The position numbers and the translations under genes are program-made. From assembly GCF_009360615.1 (NCBI RefSeq), contig NZ_SPEY01000018.1, positions 62,001 to 126,000 of the forward strand: DNA of 64,000 nucleotides, written 5' to 3'. This document shows, one piece after another, positions 1-9,336 of the stretch. Position 1 is the stretch's first letter. Every line of letters starts with the position of its first letter. The notes under the pieces are model-generated. The model was not told the DNA's origin, ran no database searches, and worked only from the letters and a program-made list of their open reading frames with translations. The stretch comes from Comamonas sp. (GTDB lineage Bacteria; Pseudomonadota; Gammaproteobacteria; Burkholderiales; Burkholderiaceae_C).

Positions 1-1
1 G

Positions 2-682
2 TTCTTCTTCGGCGGCAACACCTTCCACGGCATCTTCTCGGCACCTCCCTCGATCGAGCCCACCTTCATGAAGCTCGACATCAAGACGGCGCTGACCACG
101 GGCTTCCTCAATGTGGTGCTGGTGTTCTTCCTGGTCGAGCTGTTTGACGCCACCGGCACGCTGATGGGCGTGGCGCGCCGCGCCGGCCTGCTGGTGCCTG
201 AGCGCATGGGGCGTTTCAACCGCTCGCTGCTGGCCGATTCGGGCGCGATCTTCGTGGGCTCCATGCTGGGAACCTCCAGCACCACCGCCTATGTGGAGAG
301 CGCTGCCGGCGTGCAGGCCGGCGGCCGTACCGGCCTGACAGCCCTCACGGTTGCCATGCTTTTCCTGGCCTGTTTGTTCATCGCGCCGCTGGCCGGTGTG
401 GTGCCCGGCTATGCCACCGCACCCGCGCTGCTGTTCGTGGCCTGTCTGATGCTGCGTGACCTGACGGAAGTGCAGTGGGATGAGACCACCGAAGCCATAC
501 CGGCAGTCGTCACCGCGCTGATGATGCCTTTCACCTACTCCATCGCCAACGGCCTGGCCTTCGGCTTCATCACCTATGCCGTGCTCAAGCTGTTCACAGG
601 CAAGGTCAAGGAAGTGCACTGGATCATGTGGGTGATTGCCGCCCTGTTCCTGTTCAAGTTCATCTACGTCGGCGGTCACTGA
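2..682 (+). CDS. NCS2/AzgA-type purine (guanine/hypoxanthine) permease, C-terminal part
   Basis: The reading frame is open from base 2, so the gene begins outside the window; the last 226 residues are visible. They contain several hydrophobic membrane segments and the conserved family stretch LVELFDATGTLMGVA, followed by GSMLGTSSTTAYVESAAG, which is typical of the AzgA branch of nucleobase permeases. Family knowledge says these are inner-membrane proton symporters for adenine, guanine or hypoxanthine; the exact substrate cannot be read here. It ends at TGA 680-682 and is followed by a hairpin terminator at 750-787. The nearest downstream gene is an unrelated ABC operon. Confidence 0.88.
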   Translation, partial: FFFGGNTFHGIFSAPPSIEPTFMKLDIKTALTTGFLNVVLVFFLVELFDATGTLMGVARRAGLLVPERMGRFNRSLLADSGAIFVGSMLGTSSTTAYVESAAGVQAGGRTGLTALTVAMLFLACLFIAPLAGVVPGYATAPALLFVACLMLRDLTEVQWDETTEAIPAVVTALMMPFTYSIANGLAFGFITYAVLKLFTGKVKEVHWIMWVIAALFLFKFIYVGGH

Positions 683-1094
683 GTCCTCAGGCGCTGATCA
701 AACCCGGCATGGCTCGATGGAGCCGGCCGGACATGACACCCAAGATGCGAAAAGCAGTCCGGCCACTGGAGGGGCGGGCTGCTTTTTGCATTGCGAGCAG
801 CTGGCCATCGGCTCGGCGGACTCCGGCCTGTCCCCGGGCCGCCGCGCAGCCCGGCCTCAACAACTTTGATTTCATGAGCATATTGCCGAATCACAGCCTG
901 CGGTGCATGGGTGCGCATGGCCTCGATCGCTGCCTGCCGTCCTAAGTGCCTGACAGCACTGAGAAATCCAGGCACGGCCGCCGAACCGGCACCGATGCTC
1001 GGATGAGTTGGTTGTTTCCAAATTTGAAATCAATATTTTTGAATCGACCAACGGCTCCCTAGCATCTGCCCGGTTGCATACATGGGAGAAGAAA
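683..1094. other. Intergenic stretch between the permease and the ABC operon
   Basis: No convincing gene is present: short open frames here lack ribosome sites and family resemblance. It holds the terminator at 750-787 and, from about 1005 to 1050, an AT-richer stretch that is the likely promoter region of the downstream ABC operon. I could not define a -35/-10 pair with confidence. Confidence 0.5.
750..787. terminator. Rho-independent terminator after the purine permease
   Basis: AAAAGCAG at 750-757 pairs with CTGCTTTT at 779-786, followed by a further T. The flanking A and T runs would let it work on either strand, but only the + strand permease ends here. Confidence 0.7.
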
Positions 1095-2078
1095 GTGGAC
1101 AAGCGTCGATTTCTGCTGGCTGGGCCTTCATGGCTGGCAATGGCGGCCGCAGGCGTCAGCGGTGCTGCGCATGCAGCGTCGGACGCCAAGACCCGGCTGG
1201 TCGTCGCTGACCAGAGCGAGCTGATCCGCCATCTGCTGGATGCCAGCGGCGAGCGCAAGAAGATCGGCTTTCAGCTGGAACTGCCCAATTTCGCAGGCGG
1301 TCCGGCCATCTTCGAGGCCATCCGCGCCGGAGCGCTGGACATGGCCTATGTGGGCGACACACCTCCCATCCAGGCGCGTGCAGCAGGCGTGAACCTGCCC
1401 ATCATCGCAACCTTCACCCGAGCCAGAGCGGAATATCGTTTGCTGCAACATGCCGGCGCCGGTGTGGAGCGCCTGAGCGATCTGCGTGGCAAGCGTGTGA
1501 GCTATGTCGAAGGCTCGGGTCGCCAGGTTTTCCTGATCGAGGCCCTGAACCGGGCGGGCCTGACACTCAAGGATGTCACGCTGGTGCATCTGCGCGTGGC
1601 TGAACTCAACGATGCCCTGCGCGCCCGCGCGGTCGATGTCGCCACCATTGCCGAACCGCATGTCACGCGGCTGTCCAGGCAGATCGGTGCGCGTGTAGTG
1701 CCCGATCCCCTGGAGCGTCAGCTGCTGCCTTCCACCTCTTATATCTATGCCCGTCCGGAGGTGCTGGCCGATCCGCAGAAGGCCGAGGCCATCCGGGAGT
1801 TCCTGGCTGCTTTCGTGCGCGCGGGGCGCTGGAGCAATACCCATCGCAAGGAATGGGAGCAGCATTACCTGCGCAATTTCCAGCGTCTCGATGCCGAGAG
1901 CGCGGCAGCCATCCAGGCGGCCCAGGCTCCGCTGGAGTTCCAGACGGCGGCGCAGGCACAGCCTCACCACCAGAAGCTCATCGACATCCTGCACAGCGCA
2001 GGCAGTCTGCCCCGGCGCCTGGATGCCAGGGATTCCTTCCTGGCGAGCTATGACGGCGTGATCGTCGCCAATCGCTGA
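1095..2078 (+). CDS. ABC transporter substrate-binding protein, SsuA/TauA (sulfonate/nitrate) type
   Basis: A 327-residue periplasmic binding protein. I chose GTG 1095 because GGGAGAAG lies just upstream and translation then begins VDKRRFLLAGPSWLAMAAAG, a signal peptide with an arginine-rich start and an AHA cleavage region near residue 28; starting at 1008 would put nonsense before the signal. The mature part has the family pattern of an early ELPNFAGGPAIFEAIRAG stretch, a YVGDTPP ligand loop, and LRGKRVSYVEGSG. It heads an SBP–permease–ATPase–flavin monooxygenase operon, which points to an alkanesulfonate or other organosulfur ligand (inference). Confidence 0.88.
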   Translation: MDKRRFLLAGPSWLAMAAAGVSGAAHAASDAKTRLVVADQSELIRHLLDASGERKKIGFQLELPNFAGGPAIFEAIRAGALDMAYVGDTPPIQARAAGVNLPIIATFTRARAEYRLLQHAGAGVERLSDLRGKRVSYVEGSGRQVFLIEALNRAGLTLKDVTLVHLRVAELNDALRARAVDVATIAEPHVTRLSRQIGARVVPDPLERQLLPSTSYIYARPEVLADPQKAEAIREFLAAFVRAGRWSNTHRKEWEQHYLRNFQRLDAESAAAIQAAQAPLEFQTAAQAQPHHQKLIDILHSAGSLPRRLDARDSFLASYDGVIVANR

Positions 2079-2090
2079 GGAGCCGCCGTG

Positions 2091-2948
2091 ATGACACCGA
2101 TTCCTCTGGAGGTCCGGGCGGCAGAGTGGCAACCCGGAGACCGATCATCGCCGCTCGCGCGCGGCGGAAATGCGGCGGCACTGGTGCCGGCCCGCCTGCC
2201 GCCGGGCATGCTGCTGGCCGGCCCTGTCCTGCTGCTGCTGTCATGGGAGGCCGCGTCGCGTCTGGGCTATCTCTCGCCCGAGACACTGACCGCACCGTCG
2301 CAGGCCCTGCGCACAGGCTACGAGATGGTGCTCGACGGCAGCCTCCTGCCGCACCTGCTGGCTTCGGCCGGGCGTGCCTACACGGGACTGTTTCTGGGTA
2401 TCGTGGTCGGCGTGCTGCTGGCGCTGGCCGCCGGACTGAGCCGCACCGGCGAGGCCCTGATCGACGGCCTGGTGCAGGTCAAGCGGGCCGTTCCCACGCT
2501 GGCGCTGATTCCGCTGGCCATCATCTGGCTGGGCATCGGCGAGGCGATGAAGGTTTTCCTGATCTTTACCGCCGTGCTGATTCCCATCTACATCAACACG
2601 CATGCGGCGCTGCGCAGCATCGACATCGGCCACGTGGAGCTGGCGCAGACGCTGGGACTGTCCCGTGCCGAGTTCATCCGCAAGGTGGCCCTGCCGGGGG
2701 CATTGCCTGGCTTTTTCGTGGGCCTGCGCATGGCGGTCTCGCTGTGCTGGACGGCGCTGGTGGTGCTGGAGCTGATCAACACGCAGACCGGCATCGGCTA
2801 TCTGATGAACCGCGCACGGGACTGGGGGCAGACCGATGTGATCGTGGTGGGCATCCTGATCTATGCGCTGCTGGGCCTGCTGTCCGATGCCGCAGTGCGC
2901 CGTCTGGAGGCGCGCGTGCTGTCCTACCGGAGGTCGCTGGGGTCATGA
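2091..2948 (+). CDS. ABC transporter permease, SsuC type
   Basis: A 285-residue inner-membrane permease with about six hydrophobic segments and the cytoplasmic coupling loop near ELAQTLGLSRAEFIRKVALPGALPG (residues ~180-205; EAA-loop pattern). GAGGAG at 2077-2082 favours ATG 2091 over the adjacent GTG 2088. It follows the binding protein by 12 bases, and its stop overlaps the ATPase start by four bases (ATGA 2945-2948), so the three are co-translated. Its partners in the transport complex are the neighbouring SBP and ATPase. Confidence 0.9.
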   Translation: MTPIPLEVRAAEWQPGDRSSPLARGGNAAALVPARLPPGMLLAGPVLLLLSWEAASRLGYLSPETLTAPSQALRTGYEMVLDGSLLPHLLASAGRAYTGLFLGIVVGVLLALAAGLSRTGEALIDGLVQVKRAVPTLALIPLAIIWLGIGEAMKVFLIFTAVLIPIYINTHAALRSIDIGHVELAQTLGLSRAEFIRKVALPGALPGFFVGLRMAVSLCWTALVVLELINTQTGIGYLMNRARDWGQTDVIVVGILIYALLGLLSDAAVRRLEARVLSYRRSLGS

Positions 2949-3670
2949 GCCGTCCATTATTGACAGGTGCCGTGCAGCTGCATGGCTTCAGCCGCAGCTT
3001 TCAAGGCAGGCAGGTGCTCGACGATCTCCATCTCGATATTGCACCAGGGCAGTTCGTGGCACTGCTGGGGGAGTCGGGCTCGGGCAAGACCACGCTGTTG
3101 CGGGCCCTGGCCGGTCTGGATGTGGACGCCCGGAGTTCAGGGGCGGCCGTTGCACATGGCAATGTGTCCGTCCTGTTCCAGGACTCGCGCCTGCTGCCCT
3201 GGCTGACGGTGCTGGACAACCTGACGCTGGGTCTGGATGCACAGGCTGCCCGTCCTGCCGCAGGGCAGTTGCTGCGCGAGGTGGGGCTGGCAGACAAGGC
3301 CGCTGCCTGGCCTGCCACCTTGTCGGGCGGGCAGAAGCAACGTGCGGCACTGGCCCGCTCCTTGCTGCGAGAGCCCAATGTGCTGCTGGCCGACGAGCCT
3401 TTTGGCGCCCTGGATGCCCTGACCCGCTTGCGCATGCAGGGCCTGCTGCGGCGCATGGTGGAGCGCGTACGCCCGACGGTGATCCTGGTCACCCACGATG
3501 TGGATGAGGCCCTGCTGCTGGCAGACCGCATCCTGGTGCTCAGGGACGGAAAGATCGCCGAAGACCATGCGCTGGACCTGGCCCATCCGCGGCGCCCTGA
3601 TCACCCCGCTTTCATGCAGCTGCGCGCGACCCTGCTGCGCAGCCTGGGCGTGGAAGCCGAATTTGTCTGA
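2945..3670 (+). CDS. ABC transporter ATP-binding protein, SsuB type
   Basis: A 241-residue ATPase. Walker A GESGSGKTT lies near residues 42-50, the Q-loop at QDSRLLPW, the signature LSGGQKQR, Walker B VLLADEPFGALD, and the switch histidine in VTHDVDEA. The Q-loop sequence FQDSRLLPW is typical of the sulfonate/nitrate/taurine class. The start at ATG 2945 overlaps the permease stop; the open frame extends much further upstream but that part is a shadow of the permease gene. It should energise import through the upstream permease. Confidence 0.92.
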   Translation: MSRPLLTGAVQLHGFSRSFQGRQVLDDLHLDIAPGQFVALLGESGSGKTTLLRALAGLDVDARSSGAAVAHGNVSVLFQDSRLLPWLTVLDNLTLGLDAQAARPAAGQLLREVGLADKAAAWPATLSGGQKQRAALARSLLREPNVLLADEPFGALDALTRLRMQGLLRRMVERVRPTVILVTHDVDEALLLADRILVLRDGKIAEDHALDLAHPRRPDHPAFMQLRATLLRSLGVEAEFV

Positions 3671-3683
3671 GAGACGCTGTGCC

Positions 3684-5036
3684 ATGACCCCACAACTACA
3701 CCTGAACCTGTTTCTGATGACACGAGGCCACCATGAAGGTGCCTGGCGTCACCCCGGAGCCCACCCCAAGGCCCTGACCGACCTGCAGCTGTATGTGGAT
3801 GCGGCGCGCATTGCCGAGGCCGCCAGATTCGATGCCGTCTTTCTCGCCGACGGGCTGGTAGGGCCCGACAGCGGTCAGATGGCCTCCTCGGGCCAGCTGG
3901 AGCCCTTGCTGCTGCTGGCGGCGCTGGCGCAGCATACCGAGCGTATCGGGCTGATCGGAACGGCTTCCACCACCTACAGCCTGCCCTATACGCTGGCGCG
4001 GCAGTTCGCCACGTTGGACCACCTGTCCAAGGGTCGGGCGGGCTGGAATATCGTGACTTCCTGGCTGCCCCGGGCCGGCGAAAACTATGGGCTGCAGCAG
4101 AACGTCGAGCATGCCGAGCGCTACCGCATCGCCGAGGAGTTCGTGGCCGCCGTGGATGCGCTGTGGCGCAGCTTTCCGGGTGGAGCCGTGGTGGACGATG
4201 CTGCATCGGGCCAGTACCTGGACATCGGGCAGGTACGTCCCGTCAACTATGCGGGCACGCATATCCGCACGCGCGGGCCTTTGAACGTGCCGGGCAGCCC
4301 CCAGGGGCGTCCGGTGCTGGTGCAGGCCGGGCAGTCCGACACCGGCCGGGCCTTTGCCGCGCGATGGGCCGAGGCCATATTCACGGCGCATGGCAGCAAG
4401 GAGTCGGCGCAAGGCTTTTATGCCGATATCAAGGGACAGGCGAAGGTGCTGGGGCGCCGGGCCGAGGATATCGTGATCCTTCCGGGCATCAGCGCCGCGA
4501 TCGGATCGACGGAGTACGAAGCCCGCCAGGTGTGGGAGGAGCTCGACGGCCTGACCAGCATCGAAGTGGGTCTGGGACGCCTGTCGGCCCGCTTTGGCGG
4601 ACATGATTTCAGCAGCCTGCCGCTGGACCGCCGCCTGACGCGTGACGACTTTCCCGACCCCGCGCTGGTGGAGGCTTCGAAGAGCCGTGCCATCGGCTAT
4701 GTGGAGACCGCGCTGCGCGACGGGCTCACGCTGCGACAGCTGCTCAAGCGGCTGGCAGGCGCGCGCGGGCATCTGGCGATGGCCGGCACGCCCGAGCAGG
4801 TGGCCGACACGATCGAAGACTGGTTCCGCAGCGGCGCTGCCGATGGCTTCAATGTGATGCCACCGGTGATCACCCAGCAGCTGGAGCTGTTTGCCAGCGA
4901 GGTCGTGCCCATTTTGCGCAAGCGAGGGCTGTTCCGCAGCGACTACCAGAGCAGCACGCTGCGCGGTCATTTCGGCCTGCCCGACCTGCCGGCCTTGCAG
5001 CACAGGCTGCCGGAGGATGCCGCCGTAGCGGTCTGA
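3684..5036 (+). CDS. FMN-dependent monooxygenase, NtaA/SnaA/DszA (bacterial luciferase-like) family
   Basis: A 450-residue cytoplasmic enzyme, the usual size for this family. It starts MTPQLHLNLFLMTRGHHEGA, then has IAEAARFDAVFLADG, the STTYSLPYTLARQFATLDHLS segment, RAGWNIVTSW and RPVLVQAGQSDTGR, all hallmarks of NtaA/SnaA/DszA flavin monooxygenases that use FMNH2 from a separate reductase to cleave C-N or C-S bonds. It lies 13 bases after the ABC ATPase, so the operon probably imports and oxidises one organosulfur compound (inference). No flavin reductase gene is adjacent. The native substrate is not readable from sequence. Confidence 0.9.
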   Translation: MTPQLHLNLFLMTRGHHEGAWRHPGAHPKALTDLQLYVDAARIAEAARFDAVFLADGLVGPDSGQMASSGQLEPLLLLAALAQHTERIGLIGTASTTYSLPYTLARQFATLDHLSKGRAGWNIVTSWLPRAGENYGLQQNVEHAERYRIAEEFVAAVDALWRSFPGGAVVDDAASGQYLDIGQVRPVNYAGTHIRTRGPLNVPGSPQGRPVLVQAGQSDTGRAFAARWAEAIFTAHGSKESAQGFYADIKGQAKVLGRRAEDIVILPGISAAIGSTEYEARQVWEELDGLTSIEVGLGRLSARFGGHDFSSLPLDRRLTRDDFPDPALVEASKSRAIGYVETALRDGLTLRQLLKRLAGARGHLAMAGTPEQVADTIEDWFRSGAADGFNVMPPVITQQLELFASEVVPILRKRGLFRSDYQSSTLRGHFGLPDLPALQHRLPEDAAVAV

Positions 5037-5069
5037 GCCTGCGGGCGGGCGGCGTTCGCGCAGCCAGGC

Positions 5070-6230
5070 TCAGGCGGGGTAGATCGCACCCAGAACGCGC
5101 GGGCCGCTGGCCCCCGTCACACTGGCCCGGTTGCCGGGCAGGCCCAGCAGGCATTGGCGTGCCAGCCAGGCAAAGGCGGCAGCTTCCACTTCCAGCGGTG
5201 GCAGTCCGCGCTCTGCGGTGGATGCTACCGTCACGCCCGGCAGCAAGGCCGCAAGGCGTTGCATCAGGTGGGTGTTCAGCGCGCCGCCGCCGCAGACCAG
5301 CAGCTCGCGGCCATTCCTGCCAAAGCGCTGCACGGCATGGGCGCAGCTGGCGGCCGTGAACTCGGTCAGGGTGGCCTGCACATCGACGGCGGCAGCCTGC
5401 GCCGCATGGTCCTGCAGATGCGGCTCCAGCCAGCCGGGGTGAAACAGATCACGTCCCGTGCTCTTGGGCGGCTCCTGGGCCAGATAGGGATCGCCCAGCA
5501 TGGCGGCCAGCAGCTCGGGCAATACCCTGCCGCTGGCGGCCCACTGGCCGCTTTCGTCATAACTCTTGCCCGTGTGCTTCAGGCACCAGCCGTCCATCAG
5601 CGCATTGCCGGTGCCGGTATCGAAGCCGAGTACCGAGCCGTCCTCCCCGAGCACGCTGAGATTGGCAATGCCGCCGATATTGAGCACCAGGGCGGTTTCT
5701 CCGGGCTGGCCGAATACGCTTTGGTGAAAGGCCGGCACCAGCGGTGCACCCTGGCCACCCGCCGCCACATCACGGCTGCGCAGGTCCGCGACGACGGTGA
5801 TGCCGGTCAACTCCGCCAGCAGGGAAGGGCTGTTGAGCTGCAGCGTATAGCCCGTGCCATCGAACATCCGTGGGCGGTGGCGCACGGTCTGCCCGTGAGC
5901 GCCTATGGCGGCGATCTGCCCGGCCCGGGCGCCGGCCGCGGTCAGCAGTTGCTGCACCACCTGCGCATAGTGGCGCACCAGGGCATTGGCAGCCAGGGCG
6001 GCTCGATGCAATTCATCCCGCCCGCCTGCGGTATTGAGGTCCAGCAACTCGGCACGCAGTGCCGCGTCGAAGCTGCAGCTGGCGTGGTGCAGCACCTGCG
6101 CGCGGCGGCTGAAGTCCACGAGAACGCCATCGACGCCGTCGAGCGAGGTGCCGGACATCAGTCCGATGTAGAGCGGGCTCTGGGCGGCTTGTGCAATGGC
6201 ATTGGGCATGGCAGATCGGACGGTGGGCAT
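5070..6230 (-). CDS. anmK: Anhydro-N-acetylmuramic acid kinase
   Basis: AnmK opens 1,6-anhydro-MurNAc and phosphorylates it during murein recycling in the cytoplasm. The 386-residue product carries YIGLMSGTSLDGVDGVLVDF near the N terminus, GAHGQTVRHRP, NIGGIANLSVLG, GFDTGTGNALMD and VCGGGALNTHLM, all AnmK landmarks. The start at 6230 (MPTVRSAMPN) or 6209 (MPNAIAQ) cannot be decided, as neither has a strong ribosome site; codons further upstream are unlikely to be real. It sits downstream of an M23 peptidase and tyrS, an arrangement I recall as common in beta- and gammaproteobacteria and one that fits a cell-wall role. Confidence 0.93.
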   Translation of the reverse strand: MPTVRSAMPNAIAQAAQSPLYIGLMSGTSLDGVDGVLVDFSRRAQVLHHASCSFDAALRAELLDLNTAGGRDELHRAALAANALVRHYAQVVQQLLTAAGARAGQIAAIGAHGQTVRHRPRMFDGTGYTLQLNSPSLLAELTGITVVADLRSRDVAAGGQGAPLVPAFHQSVFGQPGETALVLNIGGIANLSVLGEDGSVLGFDTGTGNALMDGWCLKHTGKSYDESGQWAASGRVLPELLAAMLGDPYLAQEPPKSTGRDLFHPGWLEPHLQDHAAQAAAVDVQATLTEFTAASCAHAVQRFGRNGRELLVCGGGALNTHLMQRLAALLPGVTVASTAERGLPPLEVEAAAFAWLARQCLLGLPGNRASVTGASGPRVLGAIYPA

Positions 6231-6353
6231 GTAGGGTCTTGCGATCTTAGCGGTAGCGCCCGGCACCTGCCTGATGCGCGCGGTGAACGATCGGCATGCG
6301 GACATGAAAAAGGGCTGCAATGTGCAGCCCCTGGTGTGCATGGAGACGCCGGA

Positions 6354-7712
6354 TCAGCGAGCACTGGCCATGGCATACGATTGCGTGCCGGCGTTGAGTT
6401 CGATGCGCATCTGTGCGGCCTGCCGCTCGAAGGCAGGGCGGGCGGCCTTGGAGATGGGCTGGGCCGTATCGGTGATCTGGGCAATCGTCAGCGGGTCGCG
6501 CTGCTCGCCTTTCTCGCGGAACTCGAAGTGCAGATGAGGGCCGGTGGCCCAGCCCGTGGATCCCACGGCGCCGATGATGTCGCCCTGGTCCACGCGTTGA
6601 CCGCGCTTGACGTCGATGCGGCTCAGGTGGGCGTAGACGGTGGTGTGCTGGTTGGCGTGGTCGACAAAGATCACATTGCCGTAGCCGTTCTGCACGCCGG
6701 CAAAGGACACGACGCCGTCGCCCACGGTGCGCACCTTGGTGCCGGTGGGGGCCGCGAAGTCGGTGCCCAGGTGCGCGCGCCAGGTTTTCTGGATGGGGTG
6801 CACGCGCATGGAGAAGCCGCTGCTGATGCGCGAGAACTCCACGGGATAGTTCAGATAGGCCTGGCGCAGGCTCTTGCCGTCCAGCGTGTAGTAGGCGCCT
6901 TTCTTGCCGGCTTCCTGGAACCACATGGCCTGGTGCGACTTGCCGTTGTTGTGGAACTCGGTGCTCAGCACGCGGCCGGCACGCAGGGGCTCGCCATCGG
7001 CTTCCAGCGACTCATAGACCACGGCAAAGCGGTCGCCCTTGCGCAGGCCGCGGCGGAAGTCCAGTTCGCCCTGGAATATGTCGGCCATCTGCATGGAGAC
7101 GCTGTCGGGGATGTCGGAGGCATCCGTGGCGGCAAAGAAGGAAGAGCGGATGACGCCACCGGCCAGACGCGGGCTGGCCGTGAGCTTGCCGGTCTCGATC
7201 TTGGATTGCAGCTTGCCGTCCACACGCTCCACCGTCAGGCGCTGGAAGCTGCCGTCGTCGCCGGGCGCCCAGCGCACAGTCAGCTGGCTCAGCTGCTGGT
7301 CTGGCGTGGTTTCGGCGGACACCAGGCGTCCTGCGCGACCCAGCACGTTCTGGCGCACGTCATCGTTGCTGCGCAGGAAGGCTGCGGCCTGCGGGTCTGC
7401 AATGCCGAGGCGCTGCAGCAGCGACTCGGCCGTGTCGTTGGCACGGGTGTATTCGGAGCGGTACAGGGAGAAGGACTGCAGATCCGTCAGATCGGCCAGA
7501 TCCTGGCCGGCGGCCAGGGAGGTGACGGGTTCGGTCAGCGTGCGTACGGGAAGGTCGGCGGGGTCGGGGCCGAGGCTGGCCACTGCGAAGGCACCGCTGC
7601 CACCGGTCAGCAACACAGTCGCCAGCGCGGCCGTGGCGCGCCGGGGGTGTTTTTGCAGAGCCGATGTCAGCCGTGCGAGCAGCGCACCGCCGGCATTTTT
7701 CAAGCCAGTCAT
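6354..7712 (-). CDS. M23 (LytM-type) metallopeptidase, membrane-anchored murein hydrolase
   Basis: The product is 452 residues from ATG 7712. A single hydrophobic anchor lies near residues 24-42, followed by a long extracytoplasmic region and a C-terminal peptidase M23 domain. Zinc-ligand motifs are visible as HLGTDFAAP and HLHFEF, with the usual GNVIFVDH and [11 protein letters not shown] segments. Family knowledge: such proteins cut peptide cross-links in peptidoglycan in the periplasm. A start at 7805 adds 31 residues ahead of the anchor and cannot be excluded. It is divergent from tyrS and upstream of anmK, so the murein-related pair may be one transcription unit. Confidence 0.9.
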   Translation of the reverse strand: MTGLKNAGGALLARLTSALQKHPRRATAALATVLLTGGSGAFAVASLGPDPADLPVRTLTEPVTSLAAGQDLADLTDLQSFSLYRSEYTRANDTAESLLQRLGIADPQAAAFLRSNDDVRQNVLGRAGRLVSAETTPDQQLSQLTVRWAPGDDGSFQRLTVERVDGKLQSKIETGKLTASPRLAGGVIRSSFFAATDASDIPDSVSMQMADIFQGELDFRRGLRKGDRFAVVYESLEADGEPLRAGRVLSTEFHNNGKSHQAMWFQEAGKKGAYYTLDGKSLRQAYLNYPVEFSRISSGFSMRVHPIQKTWRAHLGTDFAAPTGTKVRTVGDGVVSFAGVQNGYGNVIFVDHANQHTTVYAHLSRIDVKRGQRVDQGDIIGAVGSTGWATGPHLHFEFREKGEQRDPLTIAQITDTAQPISKAARPAFERQAAQMRIELNAGTQSYAMASAR

Positions 7713-7903
7713 CAAAACATCAAATCCTTGGGAAAGCGTGTCGGGGGAGTTGGTATCTGTTACGACTGACACGTCTCCAGCAGCTCTACCGTGCCATAAG
7801 TCCATCCAAAGAGGTCTTTATGAGGGAGCAGTCTAGAATTGACCGTAACACCAAACCTCCGAGTATATCGGCCGCGTCCTACCTCGCCTGCCGAAAAACC
7901 CTT

Positions 7904-9136
7904 ATGAATCAATCTGCTGTTACAAGTTTTCCCGTGACCGACAGAGTGAACCAGGCGCTGGAAGTCACTCTGCGTGGAGTCGATGAGCTGCTGCCCAAGG
8001 ACGAGTGGGTTCAGAAACTGGCCAGGTCCGAAGCCACCGGTGTGCCCTTGCGCATCAAGCTGGGTCTGGACCCGACAGCTCCCGACATCCATCTGGGCCA
8101 TACCGTGGTGCTCAACAAGATGCGCCAGCTGCAGGATCTGGGCCATCAGGTGATTTTTCTGATCGGCGACTTCACCACGCTGATCGGCGATCCCTCGGGT
8201 CGCAACTCCACGCGTCCGCCGTTGACGGCCGAGCAGATCAAGGCCAACGCCGAGACGTATTACACCCAGGCCGCCAAGGTGCTGGACCCGACCAGGACCG
8301 AGGTGCGCTACAACAGCGAGTGGTGCGACCAGCTGGGCGCGAGGGGCATGATCCAGCTGTCGGCCAAGTACACGGTGGCGCGCATGATGGAGCGCAACGA
8401 TTTCCATACGCGATTCACCGACGGCAGCTCCATCAGCCTGCACGAGTTCCTCTATCCGCTGCTGCAGGGCTATGACTCGGTGGCGCTCAGATCCGACCTG
8501 GAGCTGGGCGGAACCGATCAGAAGTTCAATCTGATGATGGGCAGGCATCTGCAGGCCGAGTATGCTCAGGAGCAGCAGTGTGTGCTCACAATGCCGCTTC
8601 TGGTAGGCCTGGATGGCGTGCACAAGATGTCCAAGTCCAAGAACAACTACATCGGCATCACCGAGGACGCCAACACCATGTTCGCCAAGGTGCTGTCGAT
8701 TTCGGACGAACTGATGTGGGACTGGTACACCCTGCTGTCCTTCAAGAGCCTGGCCGATATCGCCGCGCTCAAGGCCGAGATCGAGGCCGGCGGCAACCCC
8801 AAGCATGCCAAGGTGGCCCTGGCCAAGGAAATCACCGCACGCTTCCACAGCGCAGCGGCGGCCGAGGCGGCCGAGCAGGATTTCATCAACCGCTCCAAGG
8901 GCGGCATCCCCGATGACATCCCTGAAATCAACCTGCCCGGTGCTCCGCTGGGTATTGGTGCGCTGGTCAAGCAGGCCAATCTGGCTGCATCGACCGGCGA
9001 AGCCAACCGCCTGATCGATGGCGGCGGCGTGCGCATCGACGGCAACGTCATCAGCGACCGCGCACTGAAGCTGGATGCCGGCACCTTTGTGCTGCAGGTG
9101 GGCAAGCGCAAGTTTGCGCGTGTCACGCTGAGCTGA
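7904..9136 (+). CDS. tyrS: Tyrosyl-tRNA synthetase
   Basis: This 410-residue cytoplasmic enzyme charges tRNA-Tyr. The class I signature is [15 protein letters not shown]; the second signature is [12 protein letters not shown]; and a C-terminal S4 RNA-binding domain begins near [20 protein letters not shown]. The size and the TyrS2-like layout with [18 protein letters not shown] fit the betaproteobacterial enzyme. I chose ATG 7904 because the upstream in-frame stretch is low-complexity leader and overlaps the divergent peptidase gene. The gene is followed by a large bidirectional hairpin at 9249-9336. Confidence 0.96.
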   Translation: MNQSAVTSFPVTDRVNQALEVTLRGVDELLPKDEWVQKLARSEATGVPLRIKLGLDPTAPDIHLGHTVVLNKMRQLQDLGHQVIFLIGDFTTLIGDPSGRNSTRPPLTAEQIKANAETYYTQAAKVLDPTRTEVRYNSEWCDQLGARGMIQLSAKYTVARMMERNDFHTRFTDGSSISLHEFLYPLLQGYDSVALRSDLELGGTDQKFNLMMGRHLQAEYAQEQQCVLTMPLLVGLDGVHKMSKSKNNYIGITEDANTMFAKVLSISDELMWDWYTLLSFKSLADIAALKAEIEAGGNPKHAKVALAKEITARFHSAAAAEAAEQDFINRSKGGIPDDIPEINLPGAPLGIGALVKQANLAASTGEANRLIDGGGVRIDGNVISDRALKLDAGTFVLQVGKRKFARVTLS

Positions 9137-9248
9137 GCGCCCTGGGGCGCTTCGCCCCGTTCGCATCTTTGCGCTTGACGCCACAGGACAAGGCCTTTGC
9201 CGCGGTGGCGCGGCCTCAAGAGGTGACAGTAGAGGTGACAGTAAAAAT

Positions 9249-9336
9249 GAGAGCTGCTTACGCTTGATACATCTACGTTTCAATTCATTTTGTATTTGAA
9301 ATCTATGCAGGTCATGCGTAAGTAGCTCTCTTTTTT
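9249..9336. terminator. Long bidirectional hairpin terminator with nested stem, repeat-family member
   Basis: A 15-base arm at 9249-9263 (gagagctgcttacgc) pairs with 9316-9330 with one mismatch. It is preceded by AAAAA and followed by TTTTTT, so it can end both tyrS (+) and the LysR gene (-). The 52-base loop contains a second stem, TTTCAA with TTGAAA. The arm sequence agctgcttacgcttgat closely matches a segment inside the pxpB-pxpC gene (27346-27445, opposite orientation), marking a dispersed palindromic family. Confidence 0.75.

Noticed and set aside
5154-7769. An 871-codon plus-strand frame over anmK and the M23 peptidase
   Set aside because: Shadow of two recognisable minus-strand genes; composition is His/Gly/Ala-rich and resembles no protein family.
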